64,000 nucleotides of DNA from Pantoea sp. WMus005 (GTDB lineage Bacteria; Pseudomonadota; Gammaproteobacteria; Enterobacterales; Enterobacteriaceae), in assembly GCF_013415305.1 (NCBI RefSeq), contig NZ_JACBXU010000005.1:204908-268907 (forward strand). The letters are read 5' to 3'. The notes under the pieces were generated by a model. That model was not told where the DNA came from, did not search any database, and saw only the letters and a program-made list of their open reading frames with translations. The translations under genes were made by a program, and so were the position numbers. Below, piece by piece: positions 8,531 to 18,698 of the stretch (position 1 is the stretch's first letter; each line of letters starts with the position of its first letter).

Positions 8531-9113
8531 TACCGCCGTCAGTCAGGATCCCTACCTGTGGCAGCATGACAATGTGCTGAAAAATCTGCCCGATATTCAT
8601 GACGCTGCGCAGCTGCGCAAGGCGGAGCTGAGCTTTAGTGCGGCGCGCGCCGCCACGCTGGAGCTGGGTCCCCGTAATGCCGGGTTGCCTTACCTGCGTC
8701 AGATCCATCGCACGCTGTTTCAGGATGTCTACAGCTGGGCAGGTGAACTGCGCACTATCGATATCTGGCGTGATGAGACGCCGTTCTGTCATTTCGAATA
8801 TATCGAAAAGGAAGGCAATGCCCTGATGGCCGCGCTGGAAGAGGAGAAGGGGTTAGCTGATCTGCCGCGTGACGAATTTATTCAGCGCCTCGCTCACTAC
8901 TATTGCGAAATCAATATGCTGCATCCTTTCCGCCACGGAAACGGTCGGGCACAGCGGATTTTCTTTGAACAGCTGGCGCTGCATGCCGGATATCTGCTGA
9001 ACTGGGAAGAGACGGATGCTGAAAACTGGAAAGCGGCTAATCAGGCCGGTGTGGCCGGAGACCTGGCCCCGCTGGAGCAGGTCTTTGCGAAAGTGGTGAG
9101 TGAGGCGGCCTGA
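8520..9113 (+). CDS. fic: Fic family protein (putative AMP transferase)
   Basis: This 197-residue Fic-domain protein is the likely partner of YhfG. The active-site motif is HPFRHGNGRAQR (about residues 139-150); the family consensus is HxFx(D/E)GNGRxxR. The catalytic His, the GNGR loop and the last Arg are present, but the acidic metal-binding residue is replaced by His. The rest, including the N-terminal YLWQHDNVLKNLPDI and the substrate flap region, is intact. With a canonical motif it would transfer AMP from ATP to a target hydroxyl. Here activity may be reduced or changed. pabA follows 41 nt downstream and may be co-transcribed. Confidence 0.93.
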   Translation: MDSNTAVSQDPYLWQHDNVLKNLPDIHDAAQLRKAELSFSAARAATLELGPRNAGLPYLRQIHRTLFQDVYSWAGELRTIDIWRDETPFCHFEYIEKEGNALMAALEEEKGLADLPRDEFIQRLAHYYCEINMLHPFRHGNGRAQRIFFEQLALHAGYLLNWEETDAENWKAANQAGVAGDLAPLEQVFAKVVSEAA

Positions 9114-9154
9114 CCGCGTAGAATAGCGGCGCGGTTTACCATTCTGGACACGTC

Positions 9155-9730
9155 ATGCTGCTGATTATCGACAATTACGACTCCTTTACCTGGAATCTTT
9201 ATCAATACTTCTGCGAGCTGGGCGCGCAGGTTCAGGTGGTACGAAATGATGCCATCACCCTGGAACAGATGGCGGTGCTACCATTGACGCATCTGGTGAT
9301 TTCCCCAGGCCCCTGCACGCCATCGGAGTCAGGCATCTCTCTGGCAGCGATCAGGCACTTCGCCGGGCAGCTGCCGGTGCTGGGCGTCTGCCTGGGCCAT
9401 CAGGCGATTGCGCAGGCGTATGGCGCACAGGTGGCGCGTGCGCGTCAGGTAATGCACGGCAAAACCTCCGCGATTCAGCACACCGGCCAGGGCGTGTTCC
9501 GCAATCTCAATAATCCCCTTACTGTGACCCGCTATCACTCGCTGATTGTGCAGCGCGATTCTCTGCCCGACGCATTCGAGGTGACTGCCTGGACGGTGCG
9601 TGACGGCGAGCCTGACGAGATTATGGGATTCCGCCATAAAACCCTGGCGCTGGAAGGCGTACAGTTCCATCCCGAAAGCATTCTCAGCGAGCAGGGACAT
9701 CAGTTGCTGCGCAATTTCCTTGAGCAATAA
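9155..9730 (+). CDS. pabA: Aminodeoxychorismate synthase, glutamine amidotransferase component
   Basis: This 191-residue class I glutamine amidotransferase supplies ammonia to PabB to form 4-amino-4-deoxychorismate, a folate (p-aminobenzoate) precursor. The nucleophile Cys is in [14 protein letters not shown], the oxyanion region in VISPGPCTP, and the His/Glu of the triad in VQFHPESIL. TrpG is a related alternative, but trp genes are absent and the fic-pabA-argD neighbourhood is that of PabA. The ribosome binding site is weak (GGACA). pabB is not in the window, as in E. coli. Confidence 0.93.
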   Translation: MLLIIDNYDSFTWNLYQYFCELGAQVQVVRNDAITLEQMAVLPLTHLVISPGPCTPSESGISLAAIRHFAGQLPVLGVCLGHQAIAQAYGAQVARARQVMHGKTSAIQHTGQGVFRNLNNPLTVTRYHSLIVQRDSLPDAFEVTAWTVRDGEPDEIMGFRHKTLALEGVQFHPESILSEQGHQLLRNFLEQ

Positions 9731-9766
9731 GTTGCCTTTGAGTGATTTTTTATGCATATTTTGTGA

Positions 9767-11032
<1,266 letters not shown>

Positions 11033-11033
11033 C

Positions 11034-13109
11034 TTAGTTTTTACGTAAGCGTCTGATTAGCCAGCGGCCATGTTGCGGTCGCTGGTTCCACGCCAGCGAT
11101 GAAATGGTGTACATCACGCTCAGATGGTCGAGAATGCGCCGTACATGCTGCTCCACCACCGTGATCGGTCCCTCGCTGATATTCTCCAGGTCATCCAGCA
11201 GATTCACCTGTGAGCTTTCACCATCATATTCCAGCCGCTGCTGACACCGCTGCAGCGCGATTTCACAGGATTGCAGGTAGCGTTCAGCCAGTGCGCTCGT
11301 CAGCATGGTGTGCTCCCGCGCCAGAATCGTTATCGCATTGATATGCTCAACAATAAACTGGCTGTGCGTGACCCAGAGTCGCATATCACTCAGATAGCGG
11401 GAGTTAAACGCCGGTTCCTGCATCGCCTGATTGAGTGAGTTAAATAGCGCATTGTGTGCCTGATTAACCTTCACGCGCTGATAAGCCAGTTTCTCTGGTG
11501 ACTGTTCGTCGCCCAGCAACAGCCGCAGAGCATCCTGATAGGTTTCCAGCGCATCATGGGCATTTTGCCGCAGTAAGCCGCTCTGCCACTGCGGCCACAG
11601 CCACAGCATTCCGCCGAAGGCGATCAGACAGCCCATCAGCGTATCCATCAGTCGCGGCAGCAGGAACTGCGCGCCATTCAGCGACAGCAGTTGAAGCGAG
11701 TAAACCGCCGTGACCGTAAAGCCAATCATCGACCAGCCATAGAACTGGCGGGTAAAGCGATAGCTGATAAAGGTTATCGCCAGCATGATCATCAGCACCA
11801 GCGATTCCGGCACCGCCAGGCGCAGTGTCGCGGCCGCGATGACCAGACCAGCAAAGGTGCCCAGCGCCCGGTGCTGGATGCGGACACGGGTGGCGCTGTA
11901 GCCGTTCTGGCTGACGAACATAATGGTCATCAGGATCCAGTAGGGTTTGGGGATGTTGAAGAACAGCGCCAGCGCGCTGCCCAGCATCAGCATCACCGCA
12001 AAGCGTCCGGCAGTGCGCAGCGCCGACGAGCGGAACGAAAGATAACTGCGCAGTGCCGGTAACAGCGGCAGACGACGCTGACGGTCCGCCATGAGATCGC
12101 GCTGATACAGGGGTTTCTGCGTGCGCAGAACCCGCGCAATGCGGTTGAAGTGGTAAAGACAGAAGTTACCCACCGGATTGTCGGGATGCTGATGGGCGAT
12201 CTTCTCCAGCGCGCCGAGCTGTTTATCCATCGCAAAGCGGTCGGGTAGCTGGTGATAAAGGATGTTATCCGCCAGCACCCGCAGCCGGGCCGAGATGGTT
12301 TTGGCATTCCAGCGGATCACCGCTTCGGCATGGCTCTGTTCGACCAGCTTCTGCACCTCTTCCGGCCGATGCAGGCTGACCGAGATATGTTCCTGCAGAT
12401 CCAGCGCCACCTGAAAGGCGCGCGTCAGCCGTTTATGGCTGTGATCGCGACTTGCCGACAGCATATGCATCTGCTGATAACAGGTGTTAATCAGATCGAC
12501 CACTTTTTGCTGACGGGCCAGCAGCGGCGGCAGTGCCTTTTCCGGGTCGGTCAGCTGCGTCAGCAGGGTATATTTGGCGTCGCAGTAGTTAGCCAGCTCG
12601 CGGTAGATTAGGCTCAGGCTCTCGCGCATCGGCTGCTCTTTCCACAGCCAGAACCAGAACCAGTTGAACAGTCCGTACCACAGCGTGCCACCGATATAGA
12701 GCAGCGGGGGAACATAGATTGGCATGCGGCCAATCAGGCTCAGGGTAAAGATGGCGGCAATCAGGGTGCCGGGCAGCAGACGAGCATGCAGCGGGCTGAT
12801 CTCCCCGGTAACGCCGAGCAACAAAGGCATGGCGAACAGGATCAGCGGCAGCGGAATAGCATGCAGGGTAAGCCACTGCATCAGAAAGCTGCCGAGGGCA
12901 AACAGGCTGCCGCCAACGATCAGGCGTTTGAAGAAGCGTTTATGGGGGGTATCCAGACCGGCGATGTTGCAGCAGGCGGGCACTAATGAGAACAGGAGAC
13001 CTTTTTGCAGGTCGCCAGCCAGCCAGCCCAGCGCCACCGGCAGACAGAGCACCAGCGTTTGCCGCAAGGCGTAGTTAACTTCAGGATGGTAAATAATTCG
13101 ACGCCACAT
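11034..13109 (-). CDS. yhfK: FUSC-family inner-membrane protein YhfK
   Basis: This 691-residue protein has two blocks of hydrophobic segments (about residues 15-150 and 380-510), each followed by a long soluble helical region. This is the layout of the fusaric acid resistance/YccS family. It matches E. coli YhfK in length and place, next to crp. Related proteins are proposed to be efflux pumps, but no substrate is known for YhfK. It is downstream of crp on the same strand, with a terminator hairpin between them. There is no typical partner (AaeA-like membrane fusion protein) nearby. Confidence 0.88.
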   Translation of the reverse strand: MWRRIIYHPEVNYALRQTLVLCLPVALGWLAGDLQKGLLFSLVPACCNIAGLDTPHKRFFKRLIVGGSLFALGSFLMQWLTLHAIPLPLILFAMPLLLGVTGEISPLHARLLPGTLIAAIFTLSLIGRMPIYVPPLLYIGGTLWYGLFNWFWFWLWKEQPMRESLSLIYRELANYCDAKYTLLTQLTDPEKALPPLLARQQKVVDLINTCYQQMHMLSASRDHSHKRLTRAFQVALDLQEHISVSLHRPEEVQKLVEQSHAEAVIRWNAKTISARLRVLADNILYHQLPDRFAMDKQLGALEKIAHQHPDNPVGNFCLYHFNRIARVLRTQKPLYQRDLMADRQRRLPLLPALRSYLSFRSSALRTAGRFAVMLMLGSALALFFNIPKPYWILMTIMFVSQNGYSATRVRIQHRALGTFAGLVIAAATLRLAVPESLVLMIMLAITFISYRFTRQFYGWSMIGFTVTAVYSLQLLSLNGAQFLLPRLMDTLMGCLIAFGGMLWLWPQWQSGLLRQNAHDALETYQDALRLLLGDEQSPEKLAYQRVKVNQAHNALFNSLNQAMQEPAFNSRYLSDMRLWVTHSQFIVEHINAITILAREHTMLTSALAERYLQSCEIALQRCQQRLEYDGESSQVNLLDDLENISEGPITVVEQHVRRILDHLSVMYTISSLAWNQRPQHGRWLIRRLRKN

Positions 13110-13128
13110 CGGCCCAACACAAACAATA

Positions 13129-13154
13129 ACGGCGTGATGTTGCCATCACGCCGT
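13129..13154 (-). terminator. Terminator hairpin between crp and yhfK
   Basis: A perfect 11-bp stem (ACGGCGTGATG, loop TTGC, CATCACGCCGT) lies 13 nt after the crp stop. On the minus strand it runs into TTATTGTTTG, a modest T-rich tail. It probably ends most crp transcripts. Confidence 0.75.
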
Positions 13155-13166
13155 GGGTGACAGGAA

Positions 13167-13799
13167 TTAGCGGGTGCCGTAAACGACGATGGTTTTGCCG
13201 TGTGCGGAGATCAGGTTCTGATCTTCCAGCATCTTCAAAATACGGCCCACGGTTTCACGTGAACAACCAACAATCTGGCCAATTTCCTGACGCGTGATTT
13301 TGATTTGCATGCCGTCGGGATGCGTCATGGCATCTGGTTGCTTCGCCAGGTTGAGCAGGGTCTGTGCAATGCGTCCGGTGACGTCGAGGAAAGCGAGGTT
13401 ACCCACTTTTTCAGACGTGACCTGCAGGCGACGCGCCATCTGCGATGAGAGTCGCATCAGGATGTCAGGGTTAACCTGGATCAGCTGACGGAATTTCTTG
13501 TAAGAAATCTCCGCCACTTCGCACGCACTTTTCGCACGTACCCAGGCGCTGCGCTCCTGGCCTTCTTCGAACAGGCCAAGCTCACCAATAAAATCGCCCT
13601 GATTCAGGTAGGAAAGAATCATCTCTTTGCCTTCTTCATCTTTAATCAGAACCGCGACGGAACCTTTAACGATGTAGTAAAGCGTTTCTGCTTTTTCACC
13701 TTGGTGAATCAGCGTACTTTTGGATGGATACTTGTGAATATGGCAATGGGACAGGAACCATTCGAGTGTAGGGTCTGTTTGCGGTTTGCCGAGAACCAT
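13167..13799 (-). CDS. crp: cAMP receptor protein (catabolite activator)
   Basis: This 210-residue global regulator binds cAMP and activates or represses genes for carbon use, as a dimer. The cyclic nucleotide domain (about residues 20-130) has [20 protein letters not shown] with the cAMP-contacting Glu, Arg and Ser. The C-terminal winged helix has the recognition helix [19 protein letters not shown]. The sequence and length are almost identical to E. coli CRP. GAGGATAA precedes ATG 13799. A predicted CRP target, ppiA, lies in the same window. Confidence 0.98.
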   Translation of the reverse strand: MVLGKPQTDPTLEWFLSHCHIHKYPSKSTLIHQGEKAETLYYIVKGSVAVLIKDEEGKEMILSYLNQGDFIGELGLFEEGQERSAWVRAKSACEVAEISYKKFRQLIQVNPDILMRLSSQMARRLQVTSEKVGNLAFLDVTGRIAQTLLNLAKQPDAMTHPDGMQIKITRQEIGQIVGCSRETVGRILKMLEDQNLISAHGKTIVVYGTR

Positions 13800-14102
13800 T
13801 CGCTATTATCCTCTGTTGTAATCGTGCCCAAAATACAGGGGGCAGTTTTCCCTGTCAGGCGGTGAAAGCTTCAAGCGTTTCCATTTCAGGAAATTATTCG
13901 GGCCGCATCAGGCGCAGTGCGCATCATCCTTCCCGGCTTCGCCATCGGGTGACGAAAAATATTTTCAGCACTGTTTGTAGCACAGCTTTTGCCGACTGTC
14001 TTCTGTTGTCTCGCTTCAGCTATAGGCGGATTTCTCTGGATTGCTGTTTACCAGGCGAAAGCGTACTCTGGCGAGAAAACAGCGTATTCCGGAGCAAAAA
14101 TC
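13800..14102. promoter_or_regulatory. Divergent crp / yhfA control region
   Basis: This 303-nt gap must hold the promoters of crp (minus) and yhfA (plus). In E. coli the equivalent region has crp autoregulation by CRP and a divergent promoter. I see a 6-bp hairpin in the crp leader (ACAGGG at 13835-13840 with CCCTGT at 13850-13855). An imperfect repeat (GCGTACTCTGGCG / GCGTATTCCGGAG) lies just before yhfA. I could not pick out a convincing CRP box by eye. Confidence 0.6.
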
Positions 14103-14507
14103 ATGCAGGCAAGAGTGAAATGGGTAGAAGGGCTGACATTCCTCGGAGAATCCTCATCCGGCCATCAGATACTGATGGATGGAAATTCGGGTGATAAAGC
14201 GCCCAGCCCAATGGAGATGGTGCTGATGGCGGCCGGCGGATGCAGCGCGATTGACGTGGTTTCAATTCTGCAAAAAGGCCGCAACGATGTGGCTGATTGT
14301 GAAGTAAAACTGACCTCAGAACGTCGTGAAGAGGCGCCGCGAATCTTTACGCACATCAACCTGCATTTTATCGTGAGTGGTAAAGGGCTCCAGGATAAAG
14401 CGGTCTCACGCGCGGTGGATCTTTCTGCTGAAAAATATTGTTCGGTGGCTATCATGCTGGGTAAAGGTGTGACGATTACCCATAGCTATGAAGTCATTGA
14501 GCTGTAA
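14103..14507 (+). CDS. yhfA: OsmC/Ohr-family protein YhfA
   Basis: This 134-residue protein is of the OsmC-like fold, whose best-known members are thiol peroxidases. It has the region SPMEMVLMAAGGCSAIDVV with a Cys at about residue 47, and a second Cys in SAEKYCSVAIML, matching the two-cysteine arrangement of the fold. It is nearly identical to E. coli YhfA, for which no defined substrate is established. I chose ATG 14103 because it gives the E. coli N-terminus (MQARVKWVEGLTFLGE). The frame is open further upstream, but that part looks accidental. Confidence 0.92.
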   Translation: MQARVKWVEGLTFLGESSSGHQILMDGNSGDKAPSPMEMVLMAAGGCSAIDVVSILQKGRNDVADCEVKLTSERREEAPRIFTHINLHFIVSGKGLQDKAVSRAVDLSAEKYCSVAIMLGKGVTITHSYEVIEL

Positions 14508-14616
14508 CAGGCTGAGGGGCCTTTAAAGTCACGGGCAAAATCTGAGCCAGCCCGGTGTCAGGCGGCTCCCTGCGTGTAGAATGTACGTATTGCTGTCAGA
14601 TTCACCCTGATCAGGT

Positions 14617-14652
14617 CCAGTCACTCGGCTGAGAAGCCATGACTGGCCTTTA
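14617..14652 (+). terminator. Hairpin between yhfA and prk
   Basis: A 7-bp stem (CCAGTCA with TGACTGG) encloses an inner GGCT/AGCC stem and is followed by CCTTTATT. It lies between convergent yhfA and prk and probably serves yhfA. The 3' end slightly overlaps the prk coding end. Confidence 0.5.
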
Positions 14653-15519
14653 TTCAATCCGTTTGCCTTCCATCAGTCGCTTCACCAGCGGACCCATGAT
14701 CAACTCCATCGCCAGACCCATTTTGCCGCCGGGCACTACCAGCGTATTGATGTGCGAGATAAACGAACCCTGCAGCATCGCCAAAAGGTAGGGGAAGTCG
14801 ATATCTTCCAGCGCCTGAAAGTGAATCACCACAAAGCTCTCATCCAGTGACGGAATGGCGCGGGCAGCGAACGGGTTTGAGGTATCGACAGTCGGGACGC
14901 GCTGAAAGTTGAGGTGAGTGCGTGAAAACTGTGGCGTGATGAAATTGATGTAATCTTCCATCGAGCGCACCACGGAATCCATCACCGCTTCGCGTGAATG
15001 ACCGCGCTCGCCGGTGTCGCGCACCAGCTTCTGAATCCACTCCAGATTAACAATCGGCACCACGCCCACCAGCAGATCGACCTGTTCCGCCACGTTGTGC
15101 TGCGCCGTCACCACGCCGCCATGCAGGCCTTCATAAAAGAGAATGTCGGTGTTCTGCGGCAGCGGCTGCCAGGGCGTAAAGGTGCCGGGCACCTGATTCC
15201 ACGGCACGGCTTCATCGTAGGTGTGCAGATATTTACGCGACTGGCCCTGTCCGCTTTGACCATACTCTTTAAAGCTCTGCTCCAGCAGACCAAAGTCATT
15301 GGCTTCCGGACCGAAGTAGCTGACATGACGTCCTAAATCGCGCGCCTTACGAATTGCCATATCCATTTCCGGGCGGGTAAAGCGGTGAAAGCTGTCACCT
15401 TCCAGTTCGGCCGCATGGAGATCGAGCTGCTGAAAGATTTTGCGAAACGCGAGGCTGGTGGTGGTGGTTCCTGCGCCGCTGGAACCGGTCACCGCGATAA
15501 TGGGATGACGTGCAGACAT
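14650..15519 (-). CDS. prkB: Phosphoribulokinase-like protein
   Basis: This 289-residue P-loop kinase resembles phosphoribulokinase. The nucleotide loop is in AVTGSSGAGTTTTSLAF near the N-terminus, followed by EGDSFHRFTR and, later, DILFYEGLHGG. The length equals E. coli PrkB. No RuBisCO or Calvin-cycle genes are near, so the in vivo substrate in enterobacteria is not known. It sits upstream of yhfA (convergent) and downstream of yheU on the same strand, as in E. coli. Confidence 0.88.
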   Translation of the reverse strand: MSARHPIIAVTGSSGAGTTTTSLAFRKIFQQLDLHAAELEGDSFHRFTRPEMDMAIRKARDLGRHVSYFGPEANDFGLLEQSFKEYGQSGQGQSRKYLHTYDEAVPWNQVPGTFTPWQPLPQNTDILFYEGLHGGVVTAQHNVAEQVDLLVGVVPIVNLEWIQKLVRDTGERGHSREAVMDSVVRSMEDYINFITPQFSRTHLNFQRVPTVDTSNPFAARAIPSLDESFVVIHFQALEDIDFPYLLAMLQGSFISHINTLVVPGGKMGLAMELIMGPLVKRLMEGKRIE

Positions 15520-15580
15520 AGAAAAGCTCCCTGTGAGGTCGGGCGATGAGCATTGTTATCATGAAATGATGCCGGGTGCA

Positions 15581-15799
15581 TCAGCCGCGAAATTCTTTGC
15601 GTGGCATGATGTTGACCGATTCATGCAGTTCCGACCACACCAGTACCACTTCACCGGTTTCCAGCTGGCGTCGCACATCAGCTACTTTGTCCAGCAGGCT
15701 GCGTTCCTGCTCGCCGTAGTCTGTGCCTTCGCGTAGTACAAAGGTTTCAATCAGATTTTCAAGGGTCTCTGGTGAGACCTGTTGCCAGGGAATAATCAC
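15581..15799 (-). CDS. yheU: UPF0270 protein YheU
   Basis: This 72-residue protein of unknown function belongs to the YheU family ([19 protein letters not shown] at the N-terminus, then [19 protein letters not shown]). I use the GTG at 15799, because it gives exactly the E. coli length and starts 4 nt after the yheT stop. The frame stays open upstream into yheT, but that part has no family similarity. Tight spacing suggests co-transcription of yheT-yheU. It has no visible catalytic motif. Confidence 0.9.
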   Translation of the reverse strand: MIIPWQQVSPETLENLIETFVLREGTDYGEQERSLLDKVADVRRQLETGEVVLVWSELHESVNIMPRKEFRG

Positions 15800-15803
15800 G
15801 TGA

Positions 15804-16820
15804 TCAGTTATCCAGAAAAGGGGCGATCCACTGCGGGATGCGCTGTTCCAGCCACATTTCAGGCTGGCGTAACGTCCCGCCGACAAAACCTACGTGGCCG
15901 CCGTGGGGGGTCAGTTGATAAGTAATAGTGGCAGATAATTGGCTGCTGTGCGGGATCACTTCATCACTCATAAAGGGATCATCTTTGGCGTGGATGATCA
16001 GCAGCGGTTTCTCTGTGTGCTTCAGCCAGGGCATAGCGCTGGCGCGATGATAGTAATCTGCTGCATCAACAAAACCGTGGGCGCGGGCGGTAATCGCATC
16101 ATCAAAATCGCGCAGTCGCCGCAGCGCTTTGAGTTGCGTCAGATTGACCGGCAGCGTGTCCGGCCAGGCATGCAGTTTGCGGCGGGCATTCTTCTTGAGC
16201 TGCGCCAGCAAGTAGTACTGATAGAAACGTGAGAAGCCGCGTTCCAGTTTCACGCTGCACGGTTCCAGCAGCAGCGGAGCGGAGACAATCACGGCCGCAT
16301 CCACCTCAGCGGCTGTGCCCTGCTGGCCCAGCAGGCAGCCCAGCATGTTGCCGCCCAGTGAGAAACCGACGGCGGCGGTGGGAACGTGACCCCAGCGGCT
16401 GCGCAGCCAGTGCAGGAAGAAGCGGGCATCTTCAGTTTCGCCGGAGTGGTAGATGCGGTTCAGCCGGTTAGGTTCGCCGCTACAGCCGCGAAAATGCATC
16501 ACCACCGCCAGCCAGCCGCGTGCGCGGCATACCGCCATCAGGCCATGAATATAGGGGCTGTGAAAACTGCCCTCCAGGCCATGAAACAGAACAACGCGCG
16601 GTTTATGCTGTGCCAGCTGCGGATCTTCGCTCCACGCGAGATCAACGAAGTCGCCATCCGGCAGATCGAGGCGCTGCCAGTGAGGATCGACCGTGATACG
16701 GCGACGCAACAGGCGCGGCAGCATTGTCTGCAGGTGCGCGTTGCGCAGACTGTCAGGTGGCGTGAAGTGCTCGTTTTCCGGTCCGGTAAATTTCATGTGG
16801 TAAAAGCTTGTCTGTTCCAT
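15804..16820 (-). CDS. yheT: Alpha/beta hydrolase YheT
   Basis: This 338-residue hydrolase of the YheT/ABHD1-3 family has the nucleophile elbow [10 protein letters not shown] (Ser near residue 147), an acid region in [12 protein letters not shown] and the catalytic His in [11 protein letters not shown]. The motif [13 protein letters not shown] gives the oxyanion part. An esterase activity is expected from the family, but the substrate is unknown. An alternative start at 16796 lacks a ribosome binding site, and so largely does 16820, so the first eight residues are uncertain. Upstream is a divergent LysE-type gene that is not next to yheT in E. coli. Confidence 0.9.
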   Translation of the reverse strand: MEQTSFYHMKFTGPENEHFTPPDSLRNAHLQTMLPRLLRRRITVDPHWQRLDLPDGDFVDLAWSEDPQLAQHKPRVVLFHGLEGSFHSPYIHGLMAVCRARGWLAVVMHFRGCSGEPNRLNRIYHSGETEDARFFLHWLRSRWGHVPTAAVGFSLGGNMLGCLLGQQGTAAEVDAAVIVSAPLLLEPCSVKLERGFSRFYQYYLLAQLKKNARRKLHAWPDTLPVNLTQLKALRRLRDFDDAITARAHGFVDAADYYHRASAMPWLKHTEKPLLIIHAKDDPFMSDEVIPHSSQLSATITYQLTPHGGHVGFVGGTLRQPEMWLEQRIPQWIAPFLDN

Positions 16821-16877
16821 ATCACACTGTTAGCTTCGATAAGTTTTTTCTTGCAGGGTAAGGAGTACCCGATTGCC

Positions 16878-17480
16878 ATGGAACTGAGTCTTTTCTTATC
16901 AATGTTGGGATTTCTTTGGGTCGCGGCTATTACGCCAGGTCCCAATAATATGTTACTCACCGCCTCGGGCGCTAATTTTGGCTTTCTGCGCACCATTCCG
17001 CTGATGATCGGCATCATGATCGGCATGCAGGTGATGCTGCTGATGGTGGCTTTTGGCGTAGGCGGTCTGATCCTGCTCTATCCGTCGCTGCATCTGGTAC
17101 TGAAGATCGCCGGTAGCCTCTATCTGCTCTGGCTGGCGTGGAAGATAGCGACGTCCAGTTATGAAAAGCTGGAAACTGACCAGGCGCCGGATGCGCCGAT
17201 GCCGTTCTGGCAGGGTGGGTTGCTGCAGCTGATCAATCCCAAGGCCTGGCTGATGGCGCTGGGTGCGGTCGCCAGCTTCAGCTTGGCCGGTGATGCATAT
17301 CGCCATTCGGTCATGGCGATAAGCGTCGGCATGTTTCTGGTTAATCTGGTCTCGGGCGTGATCTGGATGGGATTTGGCGCGATGATCGGCCGCATCCTGC
17401 GCAGCCGTCGCGCCTGGAAAATCTTTAACCTCGCCATGGGGCTGCTGACTGCGGCCTGCGTGCTGTTAATCTGGCACTGA
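16878..17480 (+). CDS. LysE/RhtB-family amino acid exporter
   Basis: This 200-residue membrane protein has about six hydrophobic segments. The family signature is near the N-terminus (VAAITPGPNNMLLTASGANFG), and QGGLLQLINPKAWLMALGAV lies in the middle. The LysE/RhtB family exports amino acids or their derivatives out of the cell; the substrate is not predictable here. ATG 16878, with AAGGAGT upstream, gives the usual family length, while the frame runs open further upstream through yheT antisense. It converges with the LacI-family gene, with one base between the stops. It is the first gene of a block absent from this place in E. coli. Confidence 0.9.
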   Translation: MELSLFLSMLGFLWVAAITPGPNNMLLTASGANFGFLRTIPLMIGIMIGMQVMLLMVAFGVGGLILLYPSLHLVLKIAGSLYLLWLAWKIATSSYEKLETDQAPDAPMPFWQGGLLQLINPKAWLMALGAVASFSLAGDAYRHSVMAISVGMFLVNLVSGVIWMGFGAMIGRILRSRRAWKIFNLAMGLLTAACVLLIWH

Positions 17481-17481
17481 G

Positions 17482-18462
17482 TTAACTGGATGCGCGTTCG
17501 ACGCGCGTCCAGGGCAGCACCTCACGAATCACTGGCGCGTTCGGATTACGAATCTTCTGCAGCAGCAGCTGCACACTGCGCGCGCCCAGTTGGTTCATCG
17601 GTTGCTCGATGGTGGTCAGTGGCGGATTGAGGCTGCGGGTAAACGACACACCATCAAACCCGACCACCGCCAGATCTTCCGGCACGCGCAGACCCGCTTC
17701 CAGCGCCGCATGCACCACGCCCACCGCCAGCACGTCTGACACCGCAAACACTGCGTCCGGCGGTTCCGGTAGCGCCATGAGTTCTCTCAGTGCCTGGCTG
17801 CCCGCCTCACAGGAGATCTCGTAGGTATAGGAGATGCCGGACCATGCATATCCCAGCTCCTCAATTGCCTGCCGGTAACCCTTTTCCCGATGATGTGAGT
17901 ACAGGTAACGCATATCGCCATTGACCAGCCCGATGCGTTTACGCCCTTTCCCGGCGAGATAATGGACGGTGTCGCGGGCTGCCTCCTGGTGATCAATGCT
18001 GACTGAGGAAGCGGGGATATCCGGATCAAATTCACAGCACTGCACCCAGGGCGCACCGGCGATCAGCGCCTGTAAATCCGGTAAGCCTGAAGCAGCATCC
18101 ATGGTAATAACGCCATCCACCACTTTCCCGGTCAACAGGGAGAGATAGGCGGCTTCACGCTGAAGCTTCGAGGCGGAGTTGCAGAGCAGGATGTGATAAC
18201 CGTGCAGTTCTGCTTCGGCCTCAATGCCCTGAACCACGCGTGAACAGAAGGGATTAGTGATATCCGATATCAGCACCAGCAGCATGTGGCTTTGCGCCGT
18301 GCGCAACTGACGCGCCAGTAAATTGGGCTGATAGTCGCAGGCAGAGATGGCCGCCAGAACTTTCTCACGCGTATCGGGCTTTACGCCGGGATGCGCGTTG
18401 AGAACCCGCGATACTGTGGCTTTGGAAACGCCAGCCAGCTGAGCGACTTTCTCGATCGACAT
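17482..18462 (-). CDS. LacI-family transcriptional regulator
   Basis: This 326-residue regulator has an N-terminal LacI-type helix-turn-helix (SIEKVAQLAGVSKATVSRVL) and hinge (NLLARQLRT). A periplasmic-binding-protein-like ligand domain follows (ISDITNPFCSRVVQGIEAEA, DAVFAVSDVLAVGVVHA, VGFDGVSFTRSLNPPLTTIE). The ligand is probably a sugar or nucleoside by family, but this cannot be read from the sequence. I start at ATG 18462 because the HTH begins there; an upstream in-frame start adds 25 residues without family match. It is divergent from tauA. It is not the usual Cbl/CysB type regulator of taurine genes. Confidence 0.92.
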   Translation of the reverse strand: MSIEKVAQLAGVSKATVSRVLNAHPGVKPDTREKVLAAISACDYQPNLLARQLRTAQSHMLLVLISDITNPFCSRVVQGIEAEAELHGYHILLCNSASKLQREAAYLSLLTGKVVDGVITMDAASGLPDLQALIAGAPWVQCCEFDPDIPASSVSIDHQEAARDTVHYLAGKGRKRIGLVNGDMRYLYSHHREKGYRQAIEELGYAWSGISYTYEISCEAGSQALRELMALPEPPDAVFAVSDVLAVGVVHAALEAGLRVPEDLAVVGFDGVSFTRSLNPPLTTIEQPMNQLGARSVQLLLQKIRNPNAPVIREVLPWTRVERASS

Positions 18463-18519
18463 CGGATTCAGAGACCTTAACAGGCAATCATTGGGAACGC
18501 ATATGAATAGCACAGGCAC

Positions 18520-18538
18520 AATGTGAGCGCCTGACATT
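18520..18538. promoter_or_regulatory. Candidate operator upstream of the LacI-family gene
   Basis: AATGTGAGCGCCTGACATT is an imperfect 19-bp palindrome (14 of 19 positions symmetric) with a GCG centre and AATGT/ACATT arms. It lies 57 nt upstream of the LacI-family start codon. LacI-family operators are typically CG-centred palindromes, so autoregulation is possible. The site was found by eye only. Confidence 0.35.
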
Positions 18539-18554
18539 TTTGCTTACTTTAGCT

Positions 18555-18579
18555 ATTTTCAGCATTTGCGATTTTCAGC
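18555..18579 (+). repeat. 9-bp direct repeat in the tauA upstream region
   Basis: ATTTTCAGC occurs at 18555-18563 and again at 18571-18579, 16 bp apart start to start. It lies in the AT-rich 236-nt region between the LacI-family gene and tauA. Repeated half-sites upstream of a sulfonate operon could be activator (Cbl/CysB) contacts, but the E. coli consensus is too loose to judge. Confidence 0.4.
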
Positions 18580-18698
18580 TTAGTTTTGCAGATAGTGATC
18601 TAAGAACTTATTTCTATTAGGGATAATTTTTAATTCCTTTGTGAAACTATCGCGCACAGAGACACTGCCTCTACGATTAAAAGGGTGGGGTAGTGATC

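Noticed and set aside
9113..9135. ACCGCG/CGCGGT inverted repeat between fic and pabA as a terminator
   Set aside because: The loop is 11 nt and no T-run follows; fic and pabA are probably co-transcribed.
13989..14102. Upstream extension of yhfA with a hydrophobic stretch
   Set aside because: YhfA is cytoplasmic and matches E. coli from ATG 14103. The extension lies in the crp control region and has no ribosome binding site of note.
16386..16877. Long 5' extension of the LysE-family gene
   Set aside because: It runs antisense to yheT, and the membrane-protein family start with a good ribosome binding site is at 16878.
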